From Bacillota bacterium (GTDB taxonomy: Bacteria; Bacillota; Clostridia; Saccharofermentanales; Fastidiosipilaceae), in NCBI GenBank assembly GCA_023388205.1, contig JAEWGS010000094.1, forward strand, positions 1 to 19,441: a stretch of 19,441 nucleotides of DNA. Direction: 5' to 3'. Shown here piece by piece: positions 1-6,938 of this stretch. Both the position numbers and the translations under genes were made by a program. Position 1 is the stretch's first letter; each line of letters starts with the position of its first letter. A model generated the notes under the pieces. That model was not told the origin of the DNA, did not search any database, and saw nothing but the letters and a program-made list of their open reading frames with translations.

Positions 1-947
1 CCAGCAGCTTCTTGTTCTTCTGTTAAAAATTCAAGGGGGCTCAAGACAGCGACTTCTGCGCCACTTTCGGCGGCGATTGTGTCGCTCACTTTGCTGGATT
101 CAGCGGTCTCAAAAAAGACTGTTTTGATGCCTTCTGCTTTGATCTGCTCGATGATTTCGGCAATACGAGAACTGGATGGCTCACTGTGCGGCTCAAGGCC
201 TTCAATGCCGGTCTGCTCAAGTCCGTAGGCGGTACACAAATAGCCAAAAGCTTCATGCGCCACGACAATTTTTTTCTGGCTTGTTTGGCTCAGCGTTTCG
301 CGGAATTCTTGATCGAGTTGGATGAAGGCCTCTTGGACTTTTTTGAAATTTGTTTCGTAAGCGTCTGCGTTTGAGGGATCAATGGCCTTGAGGCCTTCTT
401 TGATTTCGTAGCATTCACCGAGTGCGTTGATCGGGGCGAGCCAAGAATGGGGATCGTAGTGTCCCTTGTGCTTTTTCACGCGCTCTTCATCGGTCAACAC
501 CAGCGGCTTCCAATCTTTGGCTTCCAAGGAGACGCCGGTTTGAACGGATTCACCTTTGCTCTTGCGACGAGCTCTGTGGGTGCTGAGCAAGTCGGCGCCG
601 TCAGAGGCGACAATGACTTTGAGATCTTTATGACTTAAGCCAGCGATCACATCTTCGGCCCAATGCTCCATGCCCGCACCGTTATAGACAAAGACATCTG
701 CTTCTTCGAGCTGGGCAATTTCTTTGGCAGAGGGTTCATAGGTGTGTGCATCGACGCCTGATCCGCTCATCATGGAAACGTCACAAAGATCCCCAGCAAT
801 TTTTTGGGTCAAATCATAGACCGGGTAGATCGAGGTGACGACTTTGAGCTTTTTTGCAGATTCTGCGCGAAGCGGGAATAGAGGCAGGGACGTGACGATA
901 AGAGCCAAAACGGTGAAGCATAGGCCTAGATTGCGCCGAGAAAACAT
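1..947 (-). CDS. Metal (probably zinc) ABC transporter substrate-binding protein, ZnuA/AdcA family, 3' end cut by window
   Basis: The gene starts at ATG 947-945 and runs off the left edge, so 315 codons are visible. An AGAAGG Shine-Dalgarno lies about 6 nt upstream, and an in-frame TGA at 980-978 excludes an earlier start. Extracytoplasmic proteins of this family (cluster A-I) capture Zn2+ or Mn2+ and pass it to a membrane permease. Residues 1-28 look like a Sec signal peptide with a hydrophobic core ending in PLRA. The mature protein opens with the family-typical KLKVVTSIYPVYDL. Candidate metal ligands are His68 (DAHTYEP), His167 (YDPHSWL), His231 (VAHEAFGYL) and an acidic residue near 280 (FFETAES). 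A short His-containing stretch (KKHKGHYDPH) just before His167 recalls the zinc-type loop and favours zinc over manganese. Oddly, there is no lipobox cysteine. The permease and ATPase genes are not visible and may lie beyond the left edge. Confidence 0.93.
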   Translation of the reverse strand, partial: MFSRRNLGLCFTVLALIVTSLPLFPLRAESAKKLKVVTSIYPVYDLTQKIAGDLCDVSMMSGSGVDAHTYEPSAKEIAQLEEADVFVYNGAGMEHWAEDVIAGLSHKDLKVIVASDGADLLSTHRARRKSKGESVQTGVSLEAKDWKPLVLTDEERVKKHKGHYDPHSWLAPINALGECYEIKEGLKAIDPSNADAYETNFKKVQEAFIQLDQEFRETLSQTSQKKIVVAHEAFGYLCTAYGLEQTGIEGLEPHSEPSSSRIAEIIEQIKAEGIKTVFFETAESSKVSDTIAAESGAEVAVLSPLEFLTEEQEAA

Positions 948-956
948 AATGAACCT

Positions 957-1007
957 TCTTTCAATATTAACTGTCTTTCAATATCAACTGTCTTTCAATA
1001 TCAACTG
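957..1007. repeat. Three tandem 17-bp repeats just upstream of the metal-binding protein gene
   Basis: Three head-to-tail 17-bp units occupy 957-973, 974-990 and 991-1007. Units two and three are identical (TCTTTCAATATCAACTG) and unit one differs by one base. Read on the coding strand, each unit contains TTGATATTGAAA (TTAATATTGAAA in the gene-proximal unit). The block ends 10 nt before the start codon and overlaps the Shine-Dalgarno region, so it lies in the promoter or leader. It could be a tandem operator for a metal-responsive repressor or a slippage product. I do not recognise a known Zur, AdcR or MntR box in it. Confidence 0.9.
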
Positions 1008-1080
1008 TTGCGTCGCTTGTAGCCGTTCGTCGTCAACCGAGCAGGCAAGTCAGATCAGGCCACGGCAAACGGGTGTCAGG

Positions 1081-1104
1081 AAATGAAAATGCGAATGTTT
1101 CGCA
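1081..1104 (-). terminator. Probable rho-independent terminator of the ClC gene
   Basis: On the minus strand a 6-bp stem (TGCGAA/TTCGCA, loop ACA) is followed at once by TTTTCATTT. It lies about 70 nt past the ClC stop codon and before the metal-binding protein promoter region. The stem is short, so the call is moderate. Confidence 0.45.
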
Positions 1105-1174
1105 ACCACAAGATTAGCAAAAATCACGCACCTCGATCAAGCGCGATGGATGCCAATCTTGATGAATCGTGGCT

Positions 1175-2755
1175 TTATGTTGGCTTCGCTTCTGTTGGGT
1201 GTTTGCTTTCAGGACGTGCACTGAGTTCAGAAAATAGTTCGCGCAAACTGGCGACAGAATCCTCTTCGGTGACAAAAAGCAGCTCATCTTGCACTTGGAT
1301 TTCACTTTCTCCATCAGGTGTAAATTCCTCATGATTGCGGCGGATGGAGATAATGAGACATTTGGGGGGCAAGGGGAGATCTTTGATGCATTGGCCAATC
1401 CAAGGAGACATGGGGGTGATTTTATAATCGAGCAAAAGCCTTTCTCGGCGGCGGCGAGGACGCTTTTTGACCATACGTTCTAACAAAAGATCATAGATGG
1501 GCGCGATGTTCAAAGCTTCCGCGACGATATAGCTGATGAAAACCGCAATACAAAGTGAGAGCAGGTGACTGAAACTCGCCGTCATCTCAGTGACGAGGAG
1601 GACCGAAAGCAGGGGGGCGCGAACGACAGCAGCCATCATGCAGGCCATACCGATGATGATGAGGTTATTGTAATAATCGCCGTGAATAAGTCCGGTGAGC
1701 GAAAAAATATGGTAGGCGGAAAAACCGCTCAGCGCACCGATCGAAAGCAAAGGCAAAAAGATACCGCCTTGAATGCCGGAACCATAGCAGATCAAAGTGA
1801 AAAGGAGCTTGCCTGCGAGCAAAAACAGAAGGAGAAGTTGCGACGGATGCCAATCCACCAAATGATCGATCAAATGGTGGCCGCCGCCAGAAATCTCAGG
1901 CAAGAAAGCGATCACGGGCAAGCAAAGCAGGAATGGGATAGCGAGTTTGAACGCCTTAGGGCCAGGAATTTTGGCGTAGAGTTCTTGAAAAAAGAGAATG
2001 CCTTTGGTGAACAAAATACCGATGAGGGAGATAAACACGGCGACGAAGACGATGAGTGGATAGTACTTGAGTGGAAGGGGCGCGAAGGACTTGAGGAAAA
2101 ATACGGGGTGAAAGCCAAAGATGGCGCGCGAGATACAATCGGCGATCACAGAGGCGATCATCGCGGGGACGAAAAGCAAGGGATGGAAGGACTTGTGGAC
2201 TTCTTCAAGTGTGAAGAGCACCGCTGAAATTGGGGCGTTAAAGGCTGCTGAAAGTCCGGCTGCGGCGCCGGCGGAGATCATGTATTTTTCTTCGATGCGC
2301 GAGCGCTTCATCCAGCGGGCGACCTGCTTACCGATGGCGCCACCTAGCTGAATGGATGGACCTTCTCGGCCGAGGCTTTGGCCCGCAAAATTCGCTAAGC
2401 TGCCTCCGATGAATTTGGCTGTTACGGTGCGCATGGGGTGCATATGAAAGGCTCCGATGAGTTCGCCCTCGACTTGAGGAATGCCTGAACCCCCACTGAG
2501 CGGGGCCCATTTTAAGAGCCAGGAACAGACGAAGGGTGCGAGGAGCAAAAAGAGCACAAAGAGAGCGAGATGCCAGGGGGCACTTAATTGAGCGCGCAAA
2601 CGTTCGAGCAAGGCGAGGACAAGACGGTAGAGGATGCTGAGCCCACCTGCGAGCAAGCCGACGACGAGGCCATCGAGGACAAGTCGGAGTTTGAGTGTAT
2701 GGTGTTCTTGAAGTAAGGTGCGCAGTGAGCGTATGGATAGGGTGTCTCGGTCCAT
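1175..2755 (-). CDS. ClC-family chloride transporter (predicted Cl-/H+ antiporter) with C-terminal RCK_C-like domain
   Basis: This 526-residue membrane protein starts at ATG 2755, seven nt after GGAGG. The three anion-pathway signatures are present in order: GSGIP at 89-93, GREGP at 129-133 and GGIFLP at 330-335, plus the pore tyrosine Tyr421 (IAPIYDLL). Glu131 corresponds to the external gating glutamate (Glu148 of E. coli ClC-ec1). LEE at 183-185 places Glu185 where ClC-ec1 has the internal proton glutamate Glu203. By family knowledge both glutamates point to a chloride/proton exchanger rather than a channel. After a basic stretch (KKRPRRRRER, 430-439) the last 85 residues form a soluble domain resembling the TrkA/RCK C-terminal regulatory domain. 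The spacer to the downstream gene is 227 bp and probably contains a terminator, so the two genes are likely independent. The physiological role could be acid resistance or anion balance. Confidence 0.93.
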   Translation of the reverse strand: MDRDTLSIRSLRTLLQEHHTLKLRLVLDGLVVGLLAGGLSILYRLVLALLERLRAQLSAPWHLALFVLFLLLAPFVCSWLLKWAPLSGGSGIPQVEGELIGAFHMHPMRTVTAKFIGGSLANFAGQSLGREGPSIQLGGAIGKQVARWMKRSRIEEKYMISAGAAAGLSAAFNAPISAVLFTLEEVHKSFHPLLFVPAMIASVIADCISRAIFGFHPVFFLKSFAPLPLKYYPLIVFVAVFISLIGILFTKGILFFQELYAKIPGPKAFKLAIPFLLCLPVIAFLPEISGGGHHLIDHLVDWHPSQLLLLFLLAGKLLFTLICYGSGIQGGIFLPLLSIGALSGFSAYHIFSLTGLIHGDYYNNLIIIGMACMMAAVVRAPLLSVLLVTEMTASFSHLLSLCIAVFISYIVAEALNIAPIYDLLLERMVKKRPRRRRERLLLDYKITPMSPWIGQCIKDLPLPPKCLIISIRRNHEEFTPDGESEIQVQDELLFVTEEDSVASLRELFSELSARPESKHPTEAKPT

Positions 2756-2899
2756 ATAAAAGCCTCCAAAGGACGTTAGAAATTATTTTACGACGCTTTT
2801 TCGCTTTGAGGGCGGGCAGGTGAAAATTTGCAAAGAAGACGAGGTGAATCTTGTGCACCTGCGACTGGAAACGATGAAAAAGATCTCTTGCAGATGGGG

Positions 2900-2937
2900 A
2901 TTCGTGCGGTGAATCAAAATTCGTGCGGTGAATCAAA
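2900..2937. repeat. Perfect tandem duplication of a 19-bp unit
   Basis: The unit ATTCGTGCGGTGAATCAAA occurs twice with no gap (2900-2918 and 2919-2937), ending about 30 bp before the putative gpmA -10 box. It is either a recent slippage duplication or a doubled binding site. Confidence 0.92.
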
Positions 2938-2967
2938 AAAAGAATAAAAAAAGCTCGATTAATCGGG

Positions 2968-2973
2968 TAAAAT
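2968..2973 (+). promoter_or_regulatory. Candidate -10 box of gpmA (TAAAAT)
   Basis: TAAAAT matches five of six positions of the sigma-70/SigA -10 consensus and recurs upstream of other genes here. No good -35 lies 16-18 bp upstream (the region is A-rich), so the call is tentative. A start site near 2980 would give a leader of about 110 nt. Confidence 0.4.
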
Positions 2974-2980
2974 GAAGCAG

Positions 2981-3013
2981 CGTTTTGAGGCTCAAAATGA
3001 GCGCTCAAAAACG
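2981..3013 (+). promoter_or_regulatory. Long hairpin in the gpmA leader
   Basis: The 33-nt segment folds into one long stem. CGTTTTGAG (2981-2989) pairs with CTCAAAAACG (3004-3013, one A bulged). It continues into GCTCA (2990-2994) pairing with TGAGC (2998-3002), with G3003 bulged and an AAA loop. That is 14 base pairs in all. No U-tract follows on either strand, so it is not a terminator. It begins where transcription from the TAAAAT box would start, which fits a 5'-end mRNA-stabilising structure or a protein-binding palindrome. Confidence 0.6.
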
Positions 3014-3088
3014 TTGATTAAGAATGTGATTTTATGAAGCGAAGACGCTTGAACCAAGTGACGTTGCTTCAACTTGAAGGAGGACCAT

Positions 3089-3838
3089 ATGAAGAAACTG
3101 GTGCTGATCAGACATGGTGAAAGCGAGTGGAACAAATTGAATTTGTTCACCGGCTGGACGGATGTTGATCTTTCAGAAAAGGGACACGAAGAGGCGGCGT
3201 CTGGCGGCCGTTTGCTCAAAGCTGAGGGCTTTGATTTTGACGTGTGCTACACCTCCTATTTGAAGCGTGCCATCCATACACTGAATCATGTTTTGGATGA
3301 AATGGATCGAGCTTGGCTGCCTGTGATCAAGGCCTGGGAACTCAATGAGCGCCACTACGGCGCCTTGCAGGGCTTGAATAAGGCGGAGACTGCCGAGAAA
3401 TATGGTGAAGATCAGGTGAAAGTGTGGCGCCGCTCCTTTGGAACGCCTCCGCCAGCTTTGGAAGAAAGCGATAACCGCAATCCGCGCACGCAAGAACAAT
3501 ATCGTGGTGTTGAGAATAAGTCGATTTTGCCGCTCAACGAGAGCTTGGCAGATACGATTGAGCGTGCGGTGCCCTATTTTGAAAATGTCATCAAAAAAGA
3601 TATGGAGGCGGGAAAACGCGTTTTGATCGCCGCCCACGGGAACTCCTTGCGCGCTTTGGTGAAGTATTTTGAAAAGCTCAGCGACGAAGCGATCATCGAC
3701 GTCAATATTCCGACGGGTGTGCCGCTTGTTTATGAATTTGATGATGACTTCAACTTTATCCGCCGTTATTACTTGGGCGACCAAGCAGCCATTGAAGCGA
3801 AGATGCAGTCTGTGGCAAATCAGGGCAAAGCAAAGTAA
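3089..3838 (+). CDS. gpmA: 2,3-bisphosphoglycerate-dependent phosphoglycerate mutase
   Basis: The enzyme interconverts 3-phosphoglycerate and 2-phosphoglycerate in glycolysis and gluconeogenesis in the cytosol. The ATG at 3089 is chosen because AAGGAGG lies 5 nt upstream; a TTG 15 nt earlier would put the Shine-Dalgarno inside the gene. The 249-residue length is typical of the family. Phosphohistidine His9 sits in LIRHGESEWN (7-16), followed by FTGWTDVDLSEKG. The general acid/base Glu87 is in LNERHYGALQG (85-95) and the second histidine His183 is in AAHGNSLRAL (181-190). A strong terminator follows 12 nt after the stop, so the gene is expressed mostly on its own, although tkt lies directly downstream on the same strand. 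Confidence 0.97.
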   Translation: MKKLVLIRHGESEWNKLNLFTGWTDVDLSEKGHEEAASGGRLLKAEGFDFDVCYTSYLKRAIHTLNHVLDEMDRAWLPVIKAWELNERHYGALQGLNKAETAEKYGEDQVKVWRRSFGTPPPALEESDNRNPRTQEQYRGVENKSILPLNESLADTIERAVPYFENVIKKDMEAGKRVLIAAHGNSLRALVKYFEKLSDEAIIDVNIPTGVPLVYEFDDDFNFIRRYYLGDQAAIEAKMQSVANQGKAK

Positions 3839-3850
3839 GAACATGAGCAT

Positions 3851-3881
3851 AAAAAGGCGCACGGTCGGGTGCGCCTTTTTT
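3851..3881 (+). terminator. Rho-independent terminator after gpmA
   Basis: GGCGCAC (3856-3862) pairs with GTGCGCC (3869-3875) around a GGTCGG loop. A preceding A5 and following T6 extend the stem and provide the U-tract. It ends only 18 nt before the tkt start codon, so it also lies in the tkt leader. Confidence 0.92.
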
Positions 3882-3899
3882 ACTTGATCGAGGTGAAAT

Positions 3900-5903
3900 A
3901 TGTCGACACAGTTGGAACAGCAGATGGTTCATGCGATTCGTGTTTTGGCCATCGATGCCGTGGATCGCGCAAATTCGGGGCACCCTGGCTTGCCCTTGGG
4001 CGCGGCGGCGGAGGCTTTTGCGATTTATGGTAGACAGCTGAAGCACAGCCCGAAATGCCCAGAGTGGTTTGATCGTGATCGCTTCATTTTGAGTGCAGGA
4101 CACGGATCGGCGATGCTTTATGCGCTCTTACATCTTTTCGGCTACCCGATGAGTATTGAGGACCTCAAGGGCTTCCGTCAGTGGGAACAAAAGTGCTGTG
4201 GACACCCTGAATATGATCCGAAATTGGGAATTGAGATGACCACTGGGCCTTTGGGACAAGGTGTGGCGACTGCGGTGGGCCTTGCGATCGCAGAACGCCA
4301 TCTGGCCGAACGCTTCAATCGCCCCGAGCATGAGTTGATCGACCACTACACTTACGCCCTCTGCGGAGATGGCTGCATGATGGAGGGCATTTCAGGTGAG
4401 GCCGCTTCTTTGGCGGGTACCTTGGGCCTTGGAAAATTGATCGTTGTCTATGATGACAATGGGATCTCGATTGATGGCAGCACAGATATCACCTTCTTAG
4501 AAGATGTGGGTGCGCGCTATGAAGCCTACGGGTGGCAGGTCTTGCATGTTGATGACGCCAATGACGTCGAGGCGATTTCTGCGGCGATTGAGCGTGCCAA
4601 AGCGGATCTTGAACATCCGAGCTTGATTGTTGTCCGTTCTGAGATTGGTTACGGATCCCCCGTTCAAGGGCTGGCGAAATCGCACGGAGCACCGCTGGGA
4701 TTAGAAGCGAGCCAAAAGACCCGAGAAAGCTTAGGTTGGACGGAGACGGAACCCTTCGTCGTGCCTCAAGAGATCCAAGCGGCTTATGCCAAACGCGTCG
4801 CAGAGCTCAATCAGAATGTTGAGACTTGGGAGACATTGTGGCAGTCTTACCGCCATCTTTATCCGGAAGAAGCGACGCTTTTGGAAGCTTTGATGCGTGG
4901 TGAGCGTCCCAAGCTTTTGGCCGATCCTCATTTTGCAGAATTTGAGCCGAAGTCGATGGCGACGAGAGACAGTTCACATCAGGTGCTCAATCGCATTGTT
5001 GCGAAAGATCCTTTCTTTATTGGGGGGTCGGCGGATTTGGCGGGCTCGAATAAGACGGATTTGACGGGGCAAGGTTATATTCAAAAGGGCGCCTATTCTG
5101 GTCGAAATGTGCATTTTGGTGTGCGCGAGCACGCGATGGCCGCGGTGACGAACGGTTTGGCGCTGCACGGCCTGCATCCTTTCTGCGCGACTTTCTTGGT
5201 CTTTAGTGATTACGCGCGCGGGGCGATGCGTTTATCGGCCCTGATGAATTTGCCGGTGATCTACGTGATGACCCACGATAGTATCGGTGTGGGTGAAGAT
5301 GGTCCGACGCATGAGCCGATCGAGCATCTGGCTTCTTTGCGAGCAATGCCGAATTTTGAAGTCTGGCGTCCGGCGGATGCGAGAGAGACGGCTTACGCCT
5401 ACGCATCTCTTTATGAAACTCAGATGCCAGGCATGATTGCGGCGACGCGTTCGGCGACAGGCATTTTGCCACAGACAGGTGAGGGGGCGCTCAAGGGCGC
5501 TTACCTCTATTGTGAGAGTCATGAACAGCGCCAGCCGGAGCTGATCTTAATGGCGACAGGTTCAGAACTTGAGGTCGCGGCTAAGGCTTACGAACTTTTG
5601 AGAGAAAAACAGCCTGAGCTGGCGATTCGCTTAGTTTCCATTCCTTGCTTGGAACGCTTTGAACAGCAGGAGCTTTCGTATCGCGAAGAGCTCTTGCCAC
5701 AAGCTTGCCGTGCCCGCGTGGTGGTGGAAGCGGGAAGCGCTCAGAGCTGGGGCGCGTATCTGGGCTTTGAGGGTCGCAGTGTGTGTATTGATCATTTTGG
5801 TGCGAGTGCGCCCGCTGCAAAACTGTTTGAAGCCTTTGGATTTACGCCTGAGAATGTTGTGGCGAAGGCCTTAGAAAGCTTAGAAGCGGCCAAGCGCCTG
5901 TGA
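3900..5903 (+). CDS. tkt: Transketolase
   Basis: This thiamine-diphosphate enzyme of the pentose phosphate pathway moves two-carbon ketol units between sugar phosphates. It has 667 residues, the usual full length. The start follows GAGGTGA with a short 3-nt spacing. The N-terminal pyrophosphate-binding domain shows SGHPGLPLG (26-34), His68 in SAGHGSAML, TTGPLGQG (114-121) and the cofactor motif GDGCMMEG (156-163) ending at Asn187. The central domain has FIGGSADLAGSNKT (373-386), the catalytic Glu410 in VREHAMAAVTNGL, and THDSIGVGEDGPTHEP. The C-terminal domain carries LMATGSELEVA. The start lies 18 nt beyond the gpmA terminator and no separate promoter is obvious. It may depend on read-through or on a promoter inside gpmA. 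A terminator follows at 6054. Confidence 0.97.
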   Translation: MSTQLEQQMVHAIRVLAIDAVDRANSGHPGLPLGAAAEAFAIYGRQLKHSPKCPEWFDRDRFILSAGHGSAMLYALLHLFGYPMSIEDLKGFRQWEQKCCGHPEYDPKLGIEMTTGPLGQGVATAVGLAIAERHLAERFNRPEHELIDHYTYALCGDGCMMEGISGEAASLAGTLGLGKLIVVYDDNGISIDGSTDITFLEDVGARYEAYGWQVLHVDDANDVEAISAAIERAKADLEHPSLIVVRSEIGYGSPVQGLAKSHGAPLGLEASQKTRESLGWTETEPFVVPQEIQAAYAKRVAELNQNVETWETLWQSYRHLYPEEATLLEALMRGERPKLLADPHFAEFEPKSMATRDSSHQVLNRIVAKDPFFIGGSADLAGSNKTDLTGQGYIQKGAYSGRNVHFGVREHAMAAVTNGLALHGLHPFCATFLVFSDYARGAMRLSALMNLPVIYVMTHDSIGVGEDGPTHEPIEHLASLRAMPNFEVWRPADARETAYAYASLYETQMPGMIAATRSATGILPQTGEGALKGAYLYCESHEQRQPELILMATGSELEVAAKAYELLREKQPELAIRLVSIPCLERFEQQELSYREELLPQACRARVVVEAGSAQSWGAYLGFEGRSVCIDHFGASAPAAKLFEAFGFTPENVVAKALESLEAAKRL

Positions 5904-5938
5904 TCTGAAATGGTTTTGTTGTGAGCTGCTTTGGGCGC

Positions 5939-6030
5939 GATCACCGAGATCGCTGCGACTGTTGAGAACGCCGAGATCGCTGTGACCGTCGCGAACTCCG
6001 AGATCGTGTGACCGTTGCGATCACCGAGAC
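5939..6030. repeat. Degenerate 27-bp tandem repeat, about 3.4 copies
   Basis: Units begin at 5939, 5966, 5993 and 6019. The shared core is CCGAGATCG(C)TGYGACYGT, with the first five bases (GATCA/GAACG/GAACT) varying. The third unit lacks one base and the fourth stops after GATCACCGAGACC. It lies between the tkt stop codon and its terminator. Confidence 0.88.
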
Positions 6031-6053
6031 CATTAAGACTATTATGAAGAGAA

Positions 6054-6082
6054 GAGAGGGGCTGCTTCGTGTGGCCCCTTTT
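6054..6082 (+). terminator. Rho-independent terminator after tkt
   Basis: GGGGC (6058-6062) pairs with GCCCC (6074-6078). The stem is lengthened inward by three pairs (TGC with GTG, two of them wobble) around a TTCGT loop, and outward by GAGA with TTTT. T4 follows the GC-rich arm. It lies 150 nt after the tkt stop. Confidence 0.75.
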
Positions 6083-6121
6083 CACTTAGCGCATGAGCGC
6101 ATATTTGAGCATTGAGCGCAT

Positions 6122-6155
6122 GCTTTGGATGGATTTTGGCTTTAAGATGGATTTG
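6122..6155. repeat. Imperfect 17-bp duplication
   Basis: GCTTTGGATGGATTTTG (6122-6138) is followed directly by GCTTTAAGATGGATTTG (6139-6155). They differ by a one-base shift in each half. The pair lies in the spacer upstream of the MBL-fold gene. Confidence 0.7.
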
Positions 6156-6220
6156 CGTTGAAGTTGTCGAAGTTTATGCGAAGTTCACGCTAAGCTCTAG
6201 CTAAGGCCAAAGGAGGCGGT

Positions 6221-6925
6221 ATGGATATGACACTGGGGGGGCAGCTCAAAATTTTTCAAGAGCGCCAGGACCACGCGAATGTGTATTTGCTTAAAACCAA
6301 GCGGGGCTGTGTCTTGATCGACCCTGCTTTAGATCCCGATGAATTGCATCCTCAGGATTGGGACAATTTGCAGCTCCTAGTCGCGACGCACGGGCACTAT
6401 GATCACATTCGCTTGGCGGATGTGTATCGGGCGAAAAAACCAGGATTGAAGCTTTTGGGACATCAGCTTTCGAAAGAAGTTTACCTTGATCCTTATGAGA
6501 ATTGTTCGTCGCTATTTTGGGATGCGAAAAGTTTTGCTCCGGCTGATTTGTTTTTGGACGATGGGGAAAGCTATGCCCTGGACGATGAACTGAGTCTAAA
6601 GGCGTATCACATGCCTGGGCACAGCCGAGATTCCTTGGTTTACCTTTTGAGAAAGAGAGAGGGGACGACGGAAAAGACGCTTGCGATCATTGGAGGGGAT
6701 CTTTTATTTATGTCTTCTGTCGGTCGCAGTGATTTAGTTGGATCTGATCCACAAGATCTGAGTCTGTCCCTGCAGCGTCTGATCGCGCTGCATCGTGCAG
6801 ACGAGGCGCTTTGGGATGCAAAAGTACCGTGGTATCCGGGACATGGAGCGGTGATCACCTTAGAACGAGAACTTTTGTTTAATCCGTTTTTGAAAGAGGC
6901 GGCAGCGCTTTTAGAGCGCCACTGA
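6221..6925 (+). CDS. Metallo-beta-lactamase-fold hydrolase, glyoxalase II-like
   Basis: This 234-residue soluble protein has the full metal-binding set of the MBL superfamily. THGHYDH supplies His57, His59, Asp61 and His62. MPGHSRDS supplies His134, GGDLLF the bridging Asp160, and WYPGHG His208. The spacing fits a single-domain, two-metal hydrolase of the hydroxyacylglutathione-hydrolase-like group, whose members cleave thioesters or detoxify metabolites. The substrate cannot be told from sequence. ATG 6221 is preferred over ATG 6227 because AAAGGAGG lies 4 nt before it. The gene is convergent with the HAD gene, with 13 bp between stop codons and no terminator visible in the gap. Confidence 0.88.
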   Translation: MDMTLGGQLKIFQERQDHANVYLLKTKRGCVLIDPALDPDELHPQDWDNLQLLVATHGHYDHIRLADVYRAKKPGLKLLGHQLSKEVYLDPYENCSSLFWDAKSFAPADLFLDDGESYALDDELSLKAYHMPGHSRDSLVYLLRKREGTTEKTLAIIGGDLLFMSSVGRSDLVGSDPQDLSLSLQRLIALHRADEALWDAKVPWYPGHGAVITLERELLFNPFLKEAAALLERH

Positions 6926-6938
6926 GCGCCGCAAAAGG

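Larger units (their letters stand above)
2756..3088. other. 333-bp divergent spacer between the ClC gene and gpmA
   Basis: No convincing gene is seen here. The spacer holds the ClC Shine-Dalgarno at its left edge, a duplicated 19-bp unit, an A-rich run, a TAAAAT -10 candidate and a strong hairpin that precede gpmA, then the gpmA Shine-Dalgarno AAGGAGG (3077-3083). The one long minus-strand reading frame that enters it is out of frame with the ClC gene and has no family resemblance. Confidence 0.7.
5904..6220. other. 317-bp spacer between tkt and the MBL-fold gene
   Basis: No gene is supported. From left to right the spacer holds a degenerate 27-bp tandem repeat, the probable tkt terminator, a run of GCGCAT/GAGC-like short repeats (6089-6122), a 17-bp imperfect duplication (6122-6155), three GAAGTT-type repeats (6160-6190) and the Shine-Dalgarno of the next gene. 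Confidence 0.75.

Noticed and set aside
957..1007. Known Zur, AdcR or MntR operator
   Set aside because: The units lack the inverted symmetry of these boxes; only a loose TTAACTG half-site resemblance to AdcR in one unit.
1565..2227. 220-residue plus-strand reading frame inside the ClC gene
   Set aside because: It is antisense to a gene with complete ClC motifs, is very rich in charged residues and has no family resemblance or Shine-Dalgarno.
2328..3008. 226-residue minus-strand frame reaching into the ClC-gpmA spacer
   Set aside because: It overlaps the ClC coding sequence in another frame, shows no domain and has no ribosome site; composition is that of a shadow frame.
3173..3862. 229-residue minus-strand frame opposite gpmA
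   Set aside because: It is antisense to an unambiguous gpmA and has no recognisable motif.
5939..6030. Possible CRISPR array
   Set aside because: Units are contiguous and degenerate with no unique spacers and no cas genes nearby.
5792..6085. 97-residue minus-strand frame with a repeated nine-residue peptide
   Set aside because: The peptide repeat only mirrors the 27-bp DNA repeat; the frame overlaps the end of tkt, and I see no start signal.
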